Of a stretch of DNA of 39,392 nt, positions 24,564 to 33,373 are shown piece after piece (position 1 is the first letter of the stretch; the number at the start of each line of letters is the position of its first letter). The translations under genes were made by a program, and so were the position numbers. The DNA comes from Lentisphaeria bacterium (lineage in GTDB: Bacteria > Verrucomicrobiota > Lentisphaeria > Victivallales > UBA1829), in the NCBI GenBank assembly GCA_017541665.1, contig JAFXYP010000020.1, positions 1 to 39,392 on the forward strand. Reading direction: 5' to 3'. A model generated the notes under the pieces. That model ran no database searches and was not told the origin of the DNA. It worked only from the letters and a program-made list of their open reading frames with translations.

Positions 24564-24813
24564 GGCTAACGCCTTAACTGCGGCAGTGCGCTCAGCTTCG
24601 CTTGCGCACGGAGGACAAGTCCTCCACTGATATAGTGCGTGGCATTCGCTCGCGCACGGAGGACAAGTCCTCCACTGATATAGTGCGTGGCATTCGCTCG
24701 CGCACGGAGGACAAGTCCTCCACTGACATAGTGCGCTCAGCTTCGCTTGCGCACAAAGGGAGGACAAGTCCTCCACTGATATAGTGCGTGGCATTCGCTC
24801 GCGCACTTTTTTT
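24561..24813. repeat. Tandem hairpin array A, ~48-bp unit, starting at the guaA stop
   Basis: Five copies of a GTGCG...CGCAC hairpin start at 24586, 24635, 24683, 24731 and 24784 (periods 49, 48, 48, 53). Between them lie four copies of the perfect hairpin GGAGGAC-AA-GTCCTCC and a 9-nt linker of the ACTGATATA type. On the minus strand copies 1 and 4 contain GCGAAGC (GAA loop) and the others GCGAATGC. A separate small hairpin at 24561-24576 uses the guaA stop as its arm. Read on the minus strand, the order hairpin 1 - linker - hairpin 2 is the same as in arrays B and C, so A is the inverted relative. No coding function is seen. Confidence 0.85.
24784..24813 (+). terminator. Last unit of array A acting as probable guaA terminator
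   Basis: The final GTGCG/CGCAC hairpin of array A is followed directly by seven T (24807-24813), giving the form of a rho-independent terminator for guaA about 240 nt after its stop. The earlier copies lack the T-run. Confidence 0.5.
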
Positions 24814-24820
24814 GTGGCAT

Positions 24821-25147
24821 GTGTTCCTGCGTAGCAGAACACTTTATCGGCACCGCTTTGCGGTGTGTTCTCGCGCAGCAGAACACTTTATCGGCACCGC
24901 TTGCGGTGTGTTCTCGCGGAGCAGAACACAGTATCGGCACCGCTTGCGGTGTGTTCTCGCGCAGCAGAACACTTTATCGGCACCGCTTGCGGTGTGTTCT
25001 CGCGCAGCAGAACACTTTATCGGCACCGCTTTGCGGTGTGTTCTCGCGCAGCAGAACACTTTATCGGCACCGCTTTGCGGTGTGTTCTCGCGGAGCAGAA
25101 CACTTTATCGGCACCGCTTTGCGGTGTTCCGTGCTGCGCGACGGCAC
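24821..25147. repeat. Tandem hairpin array B, 43-44-bp unit, seven copies plus a decayed one
   Basis: Units start at 24821, 24865, 24908, 24951, 24994, 25038 and 25082, with a degenerate eighth from 25124. Each unit has hairpin 1 (arms GTGTTCT/AGAACAC, one bulged C, GC/GC clamp, loop GCA, GGA or GTA), an 8-nt linker TTTATCGG and hairpin 2 (CACCGC, TT or TTT, GCGGTG). Units are adjacent with no unique spacers, so this is not a CRISPR. Because 43 is not a multiple of three, several plus-strand frames run open across it by chance; their translations are repeats without family resemblance and are not called as genes. Confidence 0.88.
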
Positions 25148-25177
25148 AAAGAAGTTGATTCGCCTCCAGACACAAAG

Positions 25178-25213
25178 CGTCCGCGCATTTTTCCATGGTG
25201 CGGACGTTTTTTT
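25178..25213 (+). terminator. Rho-independent terminator after array B
   Basis: Stem CGTCCGC/GCGGACG (25178-25184 and 25200-25206) with a 15-nt loop, followed by seven T (25207-25213). No gene ends just before it, so it would stop readthrough from array B or a transcript starting within it. The rest of 25214-25298 shows no feature. Confidence 0.7.
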
Positions 25214-25298
25214 GCCGCCGGAACCGCTTTTCGCGCCGCCGATCCATATCCGCAGGACCAAAAATTCGAAAAAACGCTTTCCTTCCATCCTTTTCGAG

Positions 25299-25327
25299 TT
25301 GATTTTACGCCCGGCATGCGTTATATT
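25299..25327 (+). promoter_or_regulatory. Predicted promoter of the TPR-like gene
   Basis: TTGATT (25299-25304) and TATATT (25322-25327), 17-nt spacer, about 48 nt before the ATG at 25376. It is one of the best matches to the promoter pattern that recurs in this window. Confidence 0.6.
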
Positions 25328-25375
25328 ATTAGAATCAATTGAAAAGCCAAACTCTTTTTCAGGACATATTTCACC

Positions 25376-26179
25376 ATGGCCAACAAAAACAAGAAAAAAA
25401 TCGAGTCGTTCGAACAACTCGCCCAGACCCAGCAGCGCAGGCGCCCAGCCCCCGCACAGGAGGAACCCGCCATTTCCACCATGCTGGATGAATTCGAAAT
25501 GTGGATGGCCCTCAACTGGAAGAAAGCCATCATCGGAGTCTGCGCGTTCGCCGTGCTCGTCTCCATCATGATCATCATCCAGGGTGCGATCCAGCGCGCC
25601 GAGCTCGCCGCCCGCAGGGAACTCGCCAACGCCGGCAGCATCGCCGAACTCGAAGCCGCCATCGCGAAGCACCCGAACAACAAGGCCGCCGACTACGCGC
25701 GCCTCCGCCTCGCAGGCGACCTCATCCTCGCCGGCCAGCCCGGCGACCTGGAAAAGGCCCGCGAACAGCTCCTCGCCGTCGCCTCCTCCTCCAAATCCGA
25801 ATCGTTCATCAAGATCCGGTCCGCGCTCGACGCCGCCTACATTCTCGAACAGCTCGGAAAGAAAGAGGACGCCGCCGTCGAATTCGAACGTATCGCCGGC
25901 CTCGCCCAGACACCCGAAGACCTCCGCGTCGAAGCGGCCTATGCCGCCGCGCGCATCTTCTCCGGCCTCGACCAGATGATGAAGGCCGACGCCGCGCTGA
26001 AGAACATCAACCTCGGAGCCGCCGCGCTGGGATCCGCCACCGTCTACAGCTACTGGGCATCCCTCGCCAAACAGCTCGACGAGAAACTGCATCCGAAGGC
26101 TGCGGCCGCGGCTCCCGCCCCGGCTGAAAAACCCGCGGAAGTACCCGCCGAAGCTCCGGCCGAGAAACCCGCCGCCTGA
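25376..26179 (+). CDS. Membrane-anchored TPR-like protein (YfgM-like arrangement)
   Basis: A 267-residue protein. A basic cytoplasmic N-terminus of about 55 residues is followed by one membrane segment (AIIGVCAFAVLVSIMIIIQG). Outside the membrane come paired helices rich in Ala and Leu that read like degenerate TPRs (ADYARLRLAGDLILAGQPGDLEKARE, SALDAAYILEQLGKKEDAAVEFERI), then a Pro/Ala/Glu-rich tail of about 30 residues (PAEKPAEVPAEAPAEKPAA). The layout recalls YfgM/TPR_21 proteins, which attend the secretion machinery, but no family motif settles this. The ATG at 25376 has AGGA 12 nt upstream. The methyltransferase gene starts 17 nt after its stop and is probably in the same transcript. Confidence 0.82.
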   Translation: MANKNKKKIESFEQLAQTQQRRRPAPAQEEPAISTMLDEFEMWMALNWKKAIIGVCAFAVLVSIMIIIQGAIQRAELAARRELANAGSIAELEAAIAKHPNNKAADYARLRLAGDLILAGQPGDLEKAREQLLAVASSSKSESFIKIRSALDAAYILEQLGKKEDAAVEFERIAGLAQTPEDLRVEAAYAAARIFSGLDQMMKADAALKNINLGAAALGSATVYSYWASLAKQLDEKLHPKAAAAAPAPAEKPAEVPAEAPAEKPAA

Positions 26180-26196
26180 ACTGCGGCTTCCCTCGG

Positions 26197-26955
26197 ATGT
26201 CCGGCGCCCTCACCAGACGCACCGAATCGCTGCTCCGCGCGCTCCGTACGCGCCATGGCCGCCGCGATTCCGAATACTGTTTCTGCGACGGCCTCCGCGC
26301 CTCGCGTGAAGTCGTCTCCCTCGCCCCGGACCTCGTCGAGCTCGTCATCCTCAGGGAAGGCGAATCGCTCCCCTTCCCCTCCCCGGTCGAACCGGTAGTC
26401 CTCCCGCAGTCCGAATTCGACCGCATCGCCCCAACGGTGCATTCCCAGGGCATCCTCGTGCTGTCCCGCCGCCCGGCGCCCGTCCCGATGGACGCACCCA
26501 TGGTCGACCCCTTCGCGCTCGTGCTCGACCGCGTGGGCGACCCCGGCAATTTCGGGACCATCCTGCGCACGGCACGCGCCGTCGGCCTGCATGAAGTCTG
26601 GCTCACCCGGGGCACCGCGGACCCGTTCTCCGACAAGGTCGTCCGGTCCGCGTCAGGCGCACAGTTCTCCCTCAAAATCCGTTTCGGAGGCGACCTGCCG
26701 GAGCTCGCCGCGGACCTCCGCAAGCTGGGCGTGAAGACCTGCTACCGCACGCTTCCGGCCGCCGGCGGCAACGTCTTCCTGGAGCCGGACCTCTTCGACC
26801 GGAGCGCGATCATCCTCGGATGCGAAGCCACGGGCGTGGCCGAGCTCGAGAACTCGCGCGGGCTGAACATCCCGATGCCCGGCGACGCCGAATCCCTGAA
26901 CGTTGCGCAGGCCGCTACGGTCATCCTGTTCGAATACGTCCGCCGTATGTTCTAA
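26197..26955 (+). CDS. SpoU/TrmH-family RNA 2'-O-methyltransferase
   Basis: A 252-residue SPOUT methyltransferase that would place a 2'-O-methyl group on rRNA or tRNA using S-adenosylmethionine. The N-terminal ~95 residues form a small substrate-binding domain. The SPOUT domain shows all three motifs: motif 1 DRVGDPGNFGTILRTARAVG, motif 2 ILGCEATGVAEL and motif 3 LNIPMPGDAESLNVAQAATV, whose knot binds the cofactor. This matches the TrmH/RlmB/TsnR group; the target nucleotide cannot be read from sequence. No Shine-Dalgarno sequence is evident before the ATG at 26197. It converges with the macro-domain gene; a small CGTCC/GGACG hairpin lies in the 62-nt gap, without a T-run. Confidence 0.93.
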   Translation: MSGALTRRTESLLRALRTRHGRRDSEYCFCDGLRASREVVSLAPDLVELVILREGESLPFPSPVEPVVLPQSEFDRIAPTVHSQGILVLSRRPAPVPMDAPMVDPFALVLDRVGDPGNFGTILRTARAVGLHEVWLTRGTADPFSDKVVRSASGAQFSLKIRFGGDLPELAADLRKLGVKTCYRTLPAAGGNVFLEPDLFDRSAIILGCEATGVAELENSRGLNIPMPGDAESLNVAQAATVILFEYVRRMF

Positions 26956-27017
26956 TCCCCGGCGCACTCCCGTCCCTGTTTATTCTCGCATCCGTCCCCC
27001 GGACGAACGCCGTTCGC

Positions 27018-27524
27018 TCACGCCTGAAATCCGTCCAGCGCCCGGCGGTACGCCTCCAGCACGTTTTCGGAAAACGCGCAGAAGATGACTTCCTCCGGCA
27101 GCGCACCCGTCCATGTGCCGACCGCGTCCACGGCGATCTTCACCGCCTCCCCCAGCGGATAGCGGTACACCCCGATGCTGATGCCCGGGAACGCCACCGT
27201 GCGGCAGGAATTCTCCTCCGCCAGCGCCAGCGAGTTCAGATAGCACGAACGCAGCAGGTCCGGTTCGCCATGTCCGCCGCCCCGCCAGACCGGCCCCGGC
27301 GTATGGATCACGAACCGGGCGGGCAGATTGAACCCCGGCGTAATGCGTGCTTCGCCGGTGCGGCATCCGCCGAATTTCAGGCACGCCTCGTAAAGCTGGC
27401 GTCCGGCGGCACGGTGGATGGCGCCGTCGACGCCTCCGCCTCCAAGCAGGGAACAGTTCGCGGCGTTGACGATCGCATCGACGCCGAGCCTCGTGATGTC
27501 GTTCAAAACTGCGGTCATTTTCAT
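27018..27524 (-). CDS. Macro-domain protein, probable O-acetyl-ADP-ribose deacetylase
   Basis: A 168-residue single macro domain that binds ADP-ribose and probably removes acetyl or ADP-ribosyl groups. The opening [34 protein letters not shown] carries the two typical ligand regions (NAAN and [10 protein letters not shown]). HTPGPVW and [12 protein letters not shown] complete the pocket, as in YmdB/MacroD-type enzymes. The start at 27524 is chosen over the earlier in-frame methionine at 27548 because it has a strong GGAGGAGG ribosome binding site about 7 nt upstream and begins at the domain edge. It lies 31 nt after mfd on the same strand, so co-transcription is likely; a link to DNA repair through ADP-ribose would be inference only. 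Confidence 0.93.
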   Translation of the reverse strand: MKMTAVLNDITRLGVDAIVNAANCSLLGGGGVDGAIHRAAGRQLYEACLKFGGCRTGEARITPGFNLPARFVIHTPGPVWRGGGHGEPDLLRSCYLNSLALAEENSCRTVAFPGISIGVYRYPLGEAVKIAVDAVGTWTGALPEEVIFCAFSENVLEAYRRALDGFQA

Positions 27525-27555
27525 GGTGCGGCCTCCTCCGGTTTGCACGAAAAGA

Positions 27556-30500
27556 TCAATCCTGATTCGCCTTCGGGATGAATTCCCGGACGGTGCGCAG
27601 GACCAGTTTCAGTTTTTGCGCGGGCTTCAGGCTGGGCAGGATCGCCGGGATCAGGCCGTCGCGACGGAGCATGCGCTTGTTTTTTTCCAGATACACCAGA
27701 TTGTCGCGACAGGTCACGCCCGTGATGCCGGCGGACGCGGCGGCCAGGCGGATCCGGCATGTCATCAGGAAATGGTCGACCTGCTCGGGAACCGGTCCGA
27801 ACCGGTCCCGGAGCTCGGCAGCAAACGCGTCGAGGTCGTGTTCCGAGGTGAACATCGCAAGCCTGCGGTAGCAGTGCAGGCGCATGCGTGGCGACTCGAT
27901 GTAGTCGAGCGGGATGCCCGCGGCGATCATGCCAGGCGGCGGCTCGACGGCGAAACTCAGGAAGTCGAGGAAGAGCTCGCAGTCCGGCGCGGTCGGGAGC
28001 TTCTCGCCCTTGAACAGCGCCACGCAGTCGCGCAGGAGCGTGCAGTACAGGTGGAACCCGACGGCGTTGATCTGGCCGCTCTGCTCCTCGCCCAGGATGT
28101 TGCCCGCGCCGCGGATCTCCAGGTCGCTCATGGCAAGCTGGAACCCGGAGCCGAGGTGCGTGTAGCGGCGGATCGCCGCGATGCGCTTGCGGGCGTCCCC
28201 GGTCAGGATGCCGTCCTTCGGCAGGAAAAGGTACGCGTACGCCTGCCGCACCCAGCGCCCCACGCGGCCGCGGAGCTGGTAGAGTTCGGCGAGCCCGAAC
28301 CGGTCCGCACGTTCGATGATGATGGTGTTCGCGTTCGGGATGTCGATGCCGGATTCGATGATCGAGGTGCAGACCAGGATCTTCGTCCGGCCCTCGATGA
28401 ATGACGACATCACATCCTCGAGCTCGCCCTTGTCCATCTGGCCGTGCGCAACGCCGAGCGGGACGTCGGGGAACATCGCCGCGATCTCGGTCGCGACCTT
28501 TTCGATCGACTTCACGCGGTTGTGCAGATAGTACACCTGCCCGCCGCGGTTCAGCTCGCGCTCGATCGCCACGCGCACCAGGTGCGGGTCGTATTGCGCG
28601 AACACCGTCCGGATCGGGAGGCGGTTCACCGGCGCGTTCATCAGCGTGCTGAGGTCGCGGATGCCGGACAGAGACATATGGAGCGTGCGCGGGATGGGCG
28701 TGGCGGTCATGGTCAGGACGTCCACGGTCGCGCGGAGATGCTTCAGGCGGTCCTTGTGCAGCACGCCGAACCGCTGTTCCTCGTCGATGACCACGAGCCC
28801 GAGGTCCTTGAACGCGACGTCGTTCTGAACCAGCCGGTGCGTGCCGATCACGATGTCGATCCGGCCGTCCCTGAGGCGCTCCAGGATCTTCTGCTGCTCC
28901 TGCTTCGTCTTGAACCGGGACAGCTGTTCGATCACGATGCCCGTCCCGGCGAACCGCTCCTGGAACGTGTAATAATGCTGCTGCGCCAGCACGGTCGTCG
29001 GCACCAGCAGGGCGGTCTGACGGCCTGCGAGCGCGCATTTGCATGCCGCTCGCATCGCCAGTTCGGTCTTGCCGTATCCCACGTCGCCGCACAGCAGGCG
29101 GTCCATCGGCCGTGCAGACTCCATATCCGCCTTGATCTCGGCGGCAGCCCGCAGCTGGTCCGGGGTCTCCTTGAACGGGAACGCCTGTTCGAAAAGCGTC
29201 TGTTCGGGCTCGTCCGCGGGAAACGCCGTGCCGGACTGCTTCATGCGCATCGCCTGGATCTTGAGCATTTCGAACGCCAGGTTCTGCACGGAGTGACGCG
29301 CCTCGTCGCACGCCTTGCCCCAGCGGGCGGAATTAATCCGGTTGAGCGTAATGCGGGTGTTTTTCGACCCCACGTAGCGCGTGACGAGGTGGGCCTGCCG
29401 CACCGGGATCCGCAGCAGCTGTTCGTCGCCGAACTCCAGCAGAATCATTTCCGAGCGGGCGCCCGCGGCCTCGGTCACGTCCAGCCCGAGATACCTGCAA
29501 ATGCCGTAGTTCAGATGCACGGCATAGTCGCCCTCCTCCAGGTCGCCGGCGGAGATCACGCCCGCCTCGTCCTCGCGCGGCGGAGGTTCGGTCCGGGGTG
29601 TATCGGCCTCGATCCGGAGTTCGTGCGACATGCTCCGGCGGCGGTACGGCAGGGCGAAAAGGTCGCGGATCGTCAGGACGGCGAGCTTCTCTTTCGGCAG
29701 GTAGAACCCGCACGGAACGGCGCCGTCCTCCACGGTCAGGAATTCGTTTTCGCACAGGTCGTGATCCAGGAGCCAGCGGCGCACCTGGTGCGGATCGGAA
29801 TCCGGTCCGACGAGCAAAGCCACATGCGTTTTCGACTCGATCCACTGGCGGATCCGGTTCGCGGTCAGCTGCTGCGCCAGCACGGAAAATGCATGGTCAA
29901 GCACCCTGCCGTCCGCATCGGGACCGGAACCCGGCGCCGCACCGCCATGCCCGGCGGCGGCAGCCATCGCATCGCGTCCGGTCGAATAGCACGGAAACGC
30001 TACGCAGGGACCGCCGTCAGGAGCAGCCGCGCCCGCGGCGTCCTCCAGCGCCACGAGACGGCCTTCCGCACGCATTTTCTCCTCGAATTCCGCCCACTGC
30101 TCCGCTTCCTCCGGCGTGCCGTAGCGCGCCAGGTGCGTCCTGATCTCGCCGGGTGCCTCTTCGACCAGCGTGAACCCGGCTTCCTGCAGGTATGCGAACG
30201 CCGGAGCGGAAGCGCATTCCTTCCCGTTCAAAACAGTCCCGTCGCAGCCCGAACCGGACCGCAGGATCACGCGGTAGGAATCCACTTTCCCGGTCGACAT
30301 CTGCGTGTCCGGGCGAAAGAGCCGGATGCTTTCGACCGTATCGCCGAAAAACTCCACGCGCGCAGGCATCGGCTCCGAGGAGGAGAAGATGTCGATCAGG
30401 CCGCCGCGCCGCGCGAATTCGCCGCGCATCCCGACCTCGAGTTCGTCATCGTATCCCATTTCGACCAGGCGCTCCGCCAGCGCCTTCAGGTCGATCTCGG

Positions 30501-31038
30501 CACCGACCTTCAGCTCCAGTTCGCTTTCCCTCATCAGGCGCGGGACCGGGGCCGGCGAGGTCAGGCTCGTGACGGAGCCGAAAAACACGTCCGGCGGCTC
30601 CAGCAGGAGGCGGTGCAACGCCTCGGCGCGGGGCGAATCCGACTGAAGCAGGTTCTGGCGGCGCGTCGAACCATCCGGCAAAGTATGCACGGTGAGCTCT
30701 TTCCCCGCGACTTCAGCCCAGGCGGTCAAATCGTCCCGGCACTGTTCCGCGCGGGACTGCGACGCCGTCACGTAAAAAAGCGGCCCCCGTTTCCCGTCCT
30801 GCGCACAGGACGCGTCCTTCCGAGCATTTTCCACGGCCGCGGATTTTTTTGCACGGTTTTCCGTCTTTGTCCGGGCGGCGGACGACCGCTTCGCCGCGGA
30901 TGACCCGGTATCATTCGCGGCGAGGCAAAGCAGGGCGATCGGCATCATGTCGGATTCGACCGGCCCGATGCGTCCCGACGCCCCGGACGGTTTATTTATT
31001 AAATTAAAAAACGTGCTTTTCCATGTTCTTTTTTTCAT
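27556..31038 (-). CDS. mfd: Transcription-repair coupling factor Mfd
   Basis: A DNA translocase that removes stalled RNA polymerase and recruits UvrAB. It has 1160 residues, close to the E. coli 1148. Regions in order: UvrB-like N-terminal part ([25 protein letters not shown]), RNA polymerase-interacting domain ([18 protein letters not shown]), then helicase domains with [15 protein letters not shown] (Walker A, about residue 650), IDEEQRFGV (DEEQ), [14 protein letters not shown] and [20 protein letters not shown] (motif VI), and the C-terminal autoinhibitory domain. The start is uncertain: the frame opens at 31038 with a Lys-rich stretch, while the UvrB-like sequence begins only near residue 83. 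Between them is a basic Ala/Lys-rich linker. A later ATG pair near residue 31 lacks a ribosome binding site. Confidence 0.95.
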   Translation of the reverse strand: MKKRTWKSTFFNLINKPSGASGRIGPVESDMMPIALLCLAANDTGSSAAKRSSAARTKTENRAKKSAAVENARKDASCAQDGKRGPLFYVTASQSRAEQCRDDLTAWAEVAGKELTVHTLPDGSTRRQNLLQSDSPRAEALHRLLLEPPDVFFGSVTSLTSPAPVPRLMRESELELKVGAEIDLKALAERLVEMGYDDELEVGMRGEFARRGGLIDIFSSSEPMPARVEFFGDTVESIRLFRPDTQMSTGKVDSYRVILRSGSGCDGTVLNGKECASAPAFAYLQEAGFTLVEEAPGEIRTHLARYGTPEEAEQWAEFEEKMRAEGRLVALEDAAGAAAPDGGPCVAFPCYSTGRDAMAAAAGHGGAAPGSGPDADGRVLDHAFSVLAQQLTANRIRQWIESKTHVALLVGPDSDPHQVRRWLLDHDLCENEFLTVEDGAVPCGFYLPKEKLAVLTIRDLFALPYRRRSMSHELRIEADTPRTEPPPREDEAGVISAGDLEEGDYAVHLNYGICRYLGLDVTEAAGARSEMILLEFGDEQLLRIPVRQAHLVTRYVGSKNTRITLNRINSARWGKACDEARHSVQNLAFEMLKIQAMRMKQSGTAFPADEPEQTLFEQAFPFKETPDQLRAAAEIKADMESARPMDRLLCGDVGYGKTELAMRAACKCALAGRQTALLVPTTVLAQQHYYTFQERFAGTGIVIEQLSRFKTKQEQQKILERLRDGRIDIVIGTHRLVQNDVAFKDLGLVVIDEEQRFGVLHKDRLKHLRATVDVLTMTATPIPRTLHMSLSGIRDLSTLMNAPVNRLPIRTVFAQYDPHLVRVAIERELNRGGQVYYLHNRVKSIEKVATEIAAMFPDVPLGVAHGQMDKGELEDVMSSFIEGRTKILVCTSIIESGIDIPNANTIIIERADRFGLAELYQLRGRVGRWVRQAYAYLFLPKDGILTGDARKRIAAIRRYTHLGSGFQLAMSDLEIRGAGNILGEEQSGQINAVGFHLYCTLLRDCVALFKGEKLPTAPDCELFLDFLSFAVEPPPGMIAAGIPLDYIESPRMRLHCYRRLAMFTSEHDLDAFAAELRDRFGPVPEQVDHFLMTCRIRLAAASAGITGVTCRDNLVYLEKNKRMLRRDGLIPAILPSLKPAQKLKLVLRTVREFIPKANQD

Positions 31039-31045
31039 TTTTCTC

Positions 31046-31074
31046 TTGCTTTTTTTCTATTTATGGAGTATCTT
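31046..31074 (+). promoter_or_regulatory. Predicted promoter of the sigma factor gene
   Basis: TTGCTT (31046-31051) and TATCTT (31069-31074), 17-nt spacer. The leader to the ATG at 31220 would be about 140 nt, which is long and AT-rich, but no riboswitch or clear hairpin was recognised in it. The divergent mfd promoter must lie in the same 181-nt gap; no good match was found for it. Confidence 0.45.
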
Positions 31075-31219
31075 ATAGGAACTGTTTTTTATCCGGGGAT
31101 TATTTCTTTACGAATCGGGTAATCTCCCTGCGGTCACGAAGGCGGATCTGACAAATCTCTCATGACTAACAATATAACAGCTCAATGCAGGAAAACAAAT
31201 CTTCGGAGCCTTTTTTTCG

Positions 31220-33046
31220 ATGAAAAATGATGCGAAAACAAAACGGACTGCGGTTCCCGCCACAGGGAAAGTCGCGAAGGCCGTTTCTGTCTCCGGACAT
31301 CAGGAAAAACGCACTCCCGGCAAGGCGAAAAACGCGAAGCCTGCCCGAACGGGCACTCCGATCCGCACAGCATCCGCATCCGGAAAAAAGACCTCAGAAT
31401 CCGCGGAAAAGCAACAGCCCCCTGTTCCTGTTAAAAAGACCGCTTCCGCGAAGAAACCTGCGCCCGTGAAGCAATCCGAAGCTGTGAAGAAAAAAGCATT
31501 TAAGCCCGAGGTCTTCTTCGACGAGGAACCGAAGGAAAAGAAATCTTCCGTCAGGACAGAATTCAAACCTGCCGTCAAGCTCGAATCCGCAAAAAAGGCT
31601 CCGGCTAAGGCCGAGGTCAAAGCACCCGCGACGGCGAAGAAGACTGCTGCGAAGTCCGAGGCCAAAGCGGAACCGAAGAAGGCTCCGGCGAAGTCCGAGG
31701 CCAAAGCGGAACCGAAGAAGGCTCCGGCGAAAAAAAGTCCGGTCGGGATCTCAGTCAAAAAGCCCGCCGTCAAGGTCGCGCTCAAGACCGCCGCATCTCC
31801 CAAAACCGCGAAAAAAAGTGCAACAGCGAAAGCCGCTCCGGCAAAAGCCGAAGCAAAGACTCCGGCAAAAGTCGAGGCAAAAGCCGCTGATACGAAGTCC
31901 GCAAAGAAGCCGTCTGCGAAAAAATCCGTTTTCGCTTCCGGGCAGAAGAAAAAAGCTCCGCTCAAGGTCAAGATCGAAGCGGCTCCTGTTCCCGCCGATG
32001 ATTCCGCAGTCGGCGGCATCCCTTCGAAGAAGACCGGAAAGAAAACGCCCTCGCCCGCCGCGATCAATTTGACCGAAGACGGCGTACCCGTCGTTCTGGA
32101 AGACGTCGAAGATGCCTCCGAAATCGATCTTTCCAAGTTCATGGAGGGATCGAAGGATCCCAGGGCGGACAGGAAAAACGCGAAAGTCGCAGCGAAACAC
32201 GGCCCCGTCACGAAGAACGACACGATGAAGGTCTACATGCACGACATCGGCCAGATCTCGCTGGTCTCCAAGGACCAGGAAGTCTCGCTGGCGGCGCAGA
32301 TCCACGGCAGGGACCACGATTCGCACGACGAGGCGCGCGCCACGCTCATCGAGGCGAACCTCCGCCTGGTCGTGAAGATCGCCCACGATTTCAAGGGACT
32401 CGGCCTGCCTCTGCTTGACCTCATTTCCGAGGGCAACATCGGTCTGATGCGCGCCGTGGAGAAATTCGATCCCGCCAAAGGCGCGAAGTTCAGCTCCTAT
32501 GCCGCCTGGTGGATCAAGCAGTCCATGCGCCGCGCCCTGGCAAACCAGGCACGCGTGATCCGCATCCCCGTGCAGTCCGCGGGCAAGATCAACAAGATCA
32601 AATCCGTCAAGATGAAGCTGACGGAGCAGCTCGGCCGCGAACCCACGGACGACGAGATCGCCGAAAACCTCGGCTTCAGCGAACGCACCGTGACCGGCCT
32701 CCGGCTCGCCGACCTCCGCACGTTCTCCCTGCACGACCCCATCCAGCAGGGCGAGGACGGCGAATTCCAGGACATCATCCCCGACCGCGGGGCCCAGACG
32801 CCCGATCGCATCCTCGGCGACGAGGAATCCGTCCACCGTCTCCTCTCCCTGCTCTCCGAGCTCGACGACCGCGAACGCCTGATTCTCCAGCTCCGGTTCG
32901 GCCTCGACGGCAAGCGTCCGAAGACGCTGGAAGAGGTCAGCCAGGAGATCCGCCGCACGCGCGAACGCGTCCGCCAGATCCAGAACCAGGCCCTCGCGAA
33001 GCTCCGCGCCATGCTCGCCGACGAGGCAGCATTCCGAAACGAATAA
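31220..33046 (+). CDS. rpoD: Principal sigma-70 factor with long Lys/Ala/Pro-rich N-terminal tail
   Basis: A 608-residue group 1-type sigma factor. Residues from about 334 onward form the conserved core: region 1.2 ([20 protein letters not shown]), region 2 ([56 protein letters not shown]), region 3 and region 4 ([15 protein letters not shown] and the helix-turn-helix [19 protein letters not shown]). In region 2.4 the residue matching E. coli Thr440 is Arg, while Gln437 is kept. The first ~330 residues replace region 1.1 with a low-complexity tail of [15 protein letters not shown] and similar repeats, like histone H1. There is no large insert between regions 1.2 and 2. GGAG lies 12 nt before the ATG. 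rpsU follows after 74 nt. Confidence 0.93.
   Translation: MKNDAKTKRTAVPATGKVAKAVSVSGHQEKRTPGKAKNAKPARTGTPIRTASASGKKTSESAEKQQPPVPVKKTASAKKPAPVKQSEAVKKKAFKPEVFFDEEPKEKKSSVRTEFKPAVKLESAKKAPAKAEVKAPATAKKTAAKSEAKAEPKKAPAKSEAKAEPKKAPAKKSPVGISVKKPAVKVALKTAASPKTAKKSATAKAAPAKAEAKTPAKVEAKAADTKSAKKPSAKKSVFASGQKKKAPLKVKIEAAPVPADDSAVGGIPSKKTGKKTPSPAAINLTEDGVPVVLEDVEDASEIDLSKFMEGSKDPRADRKNAKVAAKHGPVTKNDTMKVYMHDIGQISLVSKDQEVSLAAQIHGRDHDSHDEARATLIEANLRLVVKIAHDFKGLGLPLLDLISEGNIGLMRAVEKFDPAKGAKFSSYAAWWIKQSMRRALANQARVIRIPVQSAGKINKIKSVKMKLTEQLGREPTDDEIAENLGFSERTVTGLRLADLRTFSLHDPIQQGEDGEFQDIIPDRGAQTPDRILGDEESVHRLLSLLSELDDRERLILQLRFGLDGKRPKTLEEVSQEIRRTRERVRQIQNQALAKLRAMLADEAAFRNE
31651..31728 (+). repeat. Exact 39-bp tandem duplication inside the sigma factor tail
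   Basis: Positions 31651-31689 and 31690-31728 are identical and encode the 13-residue block [13 protein letters not shown] twice in frame. The lack of any silent difference points to a recent duplication and to tail length changing by slippage or unequal recombination. Confidence 0.85.
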
Positions 33047-33062
33047 CCATTCAACCGAATTC

Positions 33063-33119
33063 ATGAGGTCTTTACCGATGAAATACGATGACAAATGTTC
33101 AGGAAAGGGGGTGAACTAA
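33063..33119 (+). CDS. Possible 18-codon leader peptide before rpsU
   Basis: An ATG at 33063 opens an 18-residue frame ([18 protein letters not shown]) whose TAA ends at 33119, 2 nt before the rpsU ATG. The rpsU ribosome binding site lies inside its last codons, so translation of the peptide could open or hide that site. An internal ATG at 33078 is an alternative start. There is no clear ribosome binding site before 33063, and the frame may be accidental. Confidence 0.25.
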   Translation: MRSLPMKYDDKCSGKGVN

Positions 33120-33120
33120 C

Positions 33121-33288
33121 ATGGAAGCAACGGAAGTCAAACTCAAGAAAGGCGACTCGATCGAACGCGCACTCCGCCGTCTGAAAAAGAAACTCGACAA
33201 GGAAGGCACGCTCAAGGAACTCCGCAACCGGAGGCACTACGAAAAGCCGAGCGAGAAGAAACGCCGCACGCAGCGCCGCAGAGGCTGA
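33121..33288 (+). CDS. rpsU: 30S ribosomal protein S21
   Basis: A 55-residue protein of the small ribosomal subunit, needed for initiation with natural mRNAs in E. coli. The sequence has the S21 pattern: [20 protein letters not shown], then [17 protein letters not shown] and a basic tail. Family length is 55-75. The ATG at 33121 has a very strong ribosome binding site (AAGGGGGTG, about 8 nt away). It lies 74 nt after the sigma factor stop, on the same strand. In enterobacteria rpsU-dnaG-rpoD form the macromolecular synthesis operon; here rpsU is on the other side of rpoD and dnaG is absent, which keeps the association but not the order. Confidence 0.95.
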   Translation: MEATEVKLKKGDSIERALRRLKKKLDKEGTLKELRNRRHYEKPSEKKRRTQRRRG

Positions 33289-33312
33289 CGGCAATCCTTT
33301 CCAACCACAACC

Positions 33313-33350
33313 CCGCTCCGGGATCCTCCACCCGGACGATGCCGGAGCGG
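33313..33350 (+). other. Strong hairpin between rpsU and lptF
   Basis: Perfect 9-bp inverted repeat CCGCTCCGG/CCGGAGCGG (33313-33321 and 33342-33350) with a 20-nt loop. No T-run follows, so it may be a partial terminator or a 3'-end stabiliser that lets rpsU be expressed more than lptF. Confidence 0.5.
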
Positions 33351-33373
33351 ACGAATCCATTTCATCGTTTTTC

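Noticed and set aside
22995..24842. A 615-residue minus-strand frame opposite guaA that runs into array A
   Set aside because: Antisense shadow of guaA; its N-terminal part is only translated hairpin repeat.
24561..25147. CRISPR array
   Set aside because: Units are directly adjacent with no unique spacers, and no cas genes are present.
24788..25571. Repetitive plus-strand proteins (CVLAQQNTLSAP-type repeats) across array B
   Set aside because: The unit is 43-44 bp, so the same repeat is read in different frames in turn. No ribosome binding site, and the frames overlap the promoter and start of the next gene.
28444..30903. An 819-residue plus-strand frame opposite mfd
   Set aside because: Antisense shadow of mfd; no motifs, composition typical of reversed GC-rich coding sequence.
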